From assembly GCA_903933995.1 (NCBI GenBank), contig CAIZMD010000671.1:1-6468 (forward strand): 6,468 nucleotides of DNA, read 5' to 3'. The notes below the pieces were generated by a model. It had not been told where the DNA came from. It did no database searches and worked only from the letters and a program-made list of their open reading frames with translations. The stretch comes from an uncultured Bacteroidota bacterium. GTDB taxonomy: Bacteria; Bacteroidota; Bacteroidia; Chitinophagales; Chitinophagaceae. Every line of letters begins with the position of its first letter. Position 1 is the first letter of the stretch. Made by a program: the position numbers and the translations under genes. Below are positions 6,361-6,468 of the stretch, in pieces.

Positions 6361-6468
6361 ATGTTCAATAGCAAAACTAATTTAAAACACTTTTTACTAC
6401 CATCTTTGATTGTTGGGATTCTATTTTCAGCAGCTTGTTCTAAAGGGGGTTCTGGAAATCAAACACCC
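6361..6468 (+). CDS. lipoprotein N-terminus, 3'-truncated by window edge
   Basis: Thirty-six codons from ATG at 6361 stay open to the end of the window. An in-frame TGA at 6355-6357 fixes the start. The peptide has a basic, polar start (K5, K9), a hydrophobic core LLPSLIVGILF (12-22) and a lipobox-like SAAC ending at C26, then a flexible SKGGSGNQTP tail. This is a type II signal peptide with a typical Bacteroidota lipoprotein linker. The lipobox -3 position is Ser instead of the usual Leu/Val/Ile, which is tolerated but not ideal. The Gly/Ser-rich tail has no cluster of acidic residues like the known lipoprotein surface-export signals, so surface display cannot be read from it. The mature domain is outside the window and the function is unknown. 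It is divergent from the permease operon and may or may not belong to the same system. Confidence 0.8.
   Translation, partial: MFNSKTNLKHFLLPSLIVGILFSAACSKGGSGNQTP

Overview
The window looks like a chromosomal stretch from a low-GC Bacteroidota bacterium, most likely from the Chitinophagaceae or a relative. The evidence is indirect. The methionyl-tRNA synthetase has the Bacteroidota-type architecture with a C-terminal EMAPII/Trbp111-like tRNA-binding domain. Exported proteins have signal peptides ending just before Gln ('...AKA|Q', '...TQA|QQ'). There are no convincing Shine-Dalgarno sequences. The downstream genes belong to families common in this phylum (DUF4434, GHL10, small GDSL esterases, AmpG-like permeases). 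No 16S or other decisive marker is present, so the genus cannot be fixed.

Layout. Bases 1-2135 (+) carry metG, cut at its 5' end by the window edge. A 103-bp convergent gap (2136-2238) holds a purine-rich 14-bp tandem repeat, a weak AT-rich palindrome and a strong intrinsic terminator. Bases 2239-6240 (-) form a tight four-gene unit read right to left: AmpG-like MFS permease, exported GDSL/SGNH esterase, DUF4434 TIM-barrel protein without a signal peptide, and exported GHL10-type (YngK/DigH-like) glycosidase. Gaps between these genes are 9, 2 and 4 bp. A 120-bp divergent intergenic region (6241-6360) separates this unit from the first 36 codons of a lipoprotein gene (+) that leaves the window.

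How the genes may work together. metG is housekeeping and probably unrelated to the rest. The four minus-strand genes make sense as a small glycan or muropeptide scavenging module. An exported glycosidase and an exported esterase would cleave and de-acylate a substrate in the periplasm. The permease would import a small product, and the DUF4434 protein, which seems cytoplasmic, would act on it inside. Peptidoglycan is one candidate substrate, because AmpG permeases import anhydro-muropeptides and the E. coli GHL10 protein DigH cleaves denuded peptidoglycan glycans. Nothing in the window proves the substrate. The operon is visibly more AT-rich than the first part of metG (about 30-37% GC in lines sampled, against about 47-55%), which may mean separate acquisition or simply weaker codon selection.

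No rRNA, tRNA, CRISPR array, insertion sequence or attachment site was seen. No gene-free stretch exceeds 120 bp.
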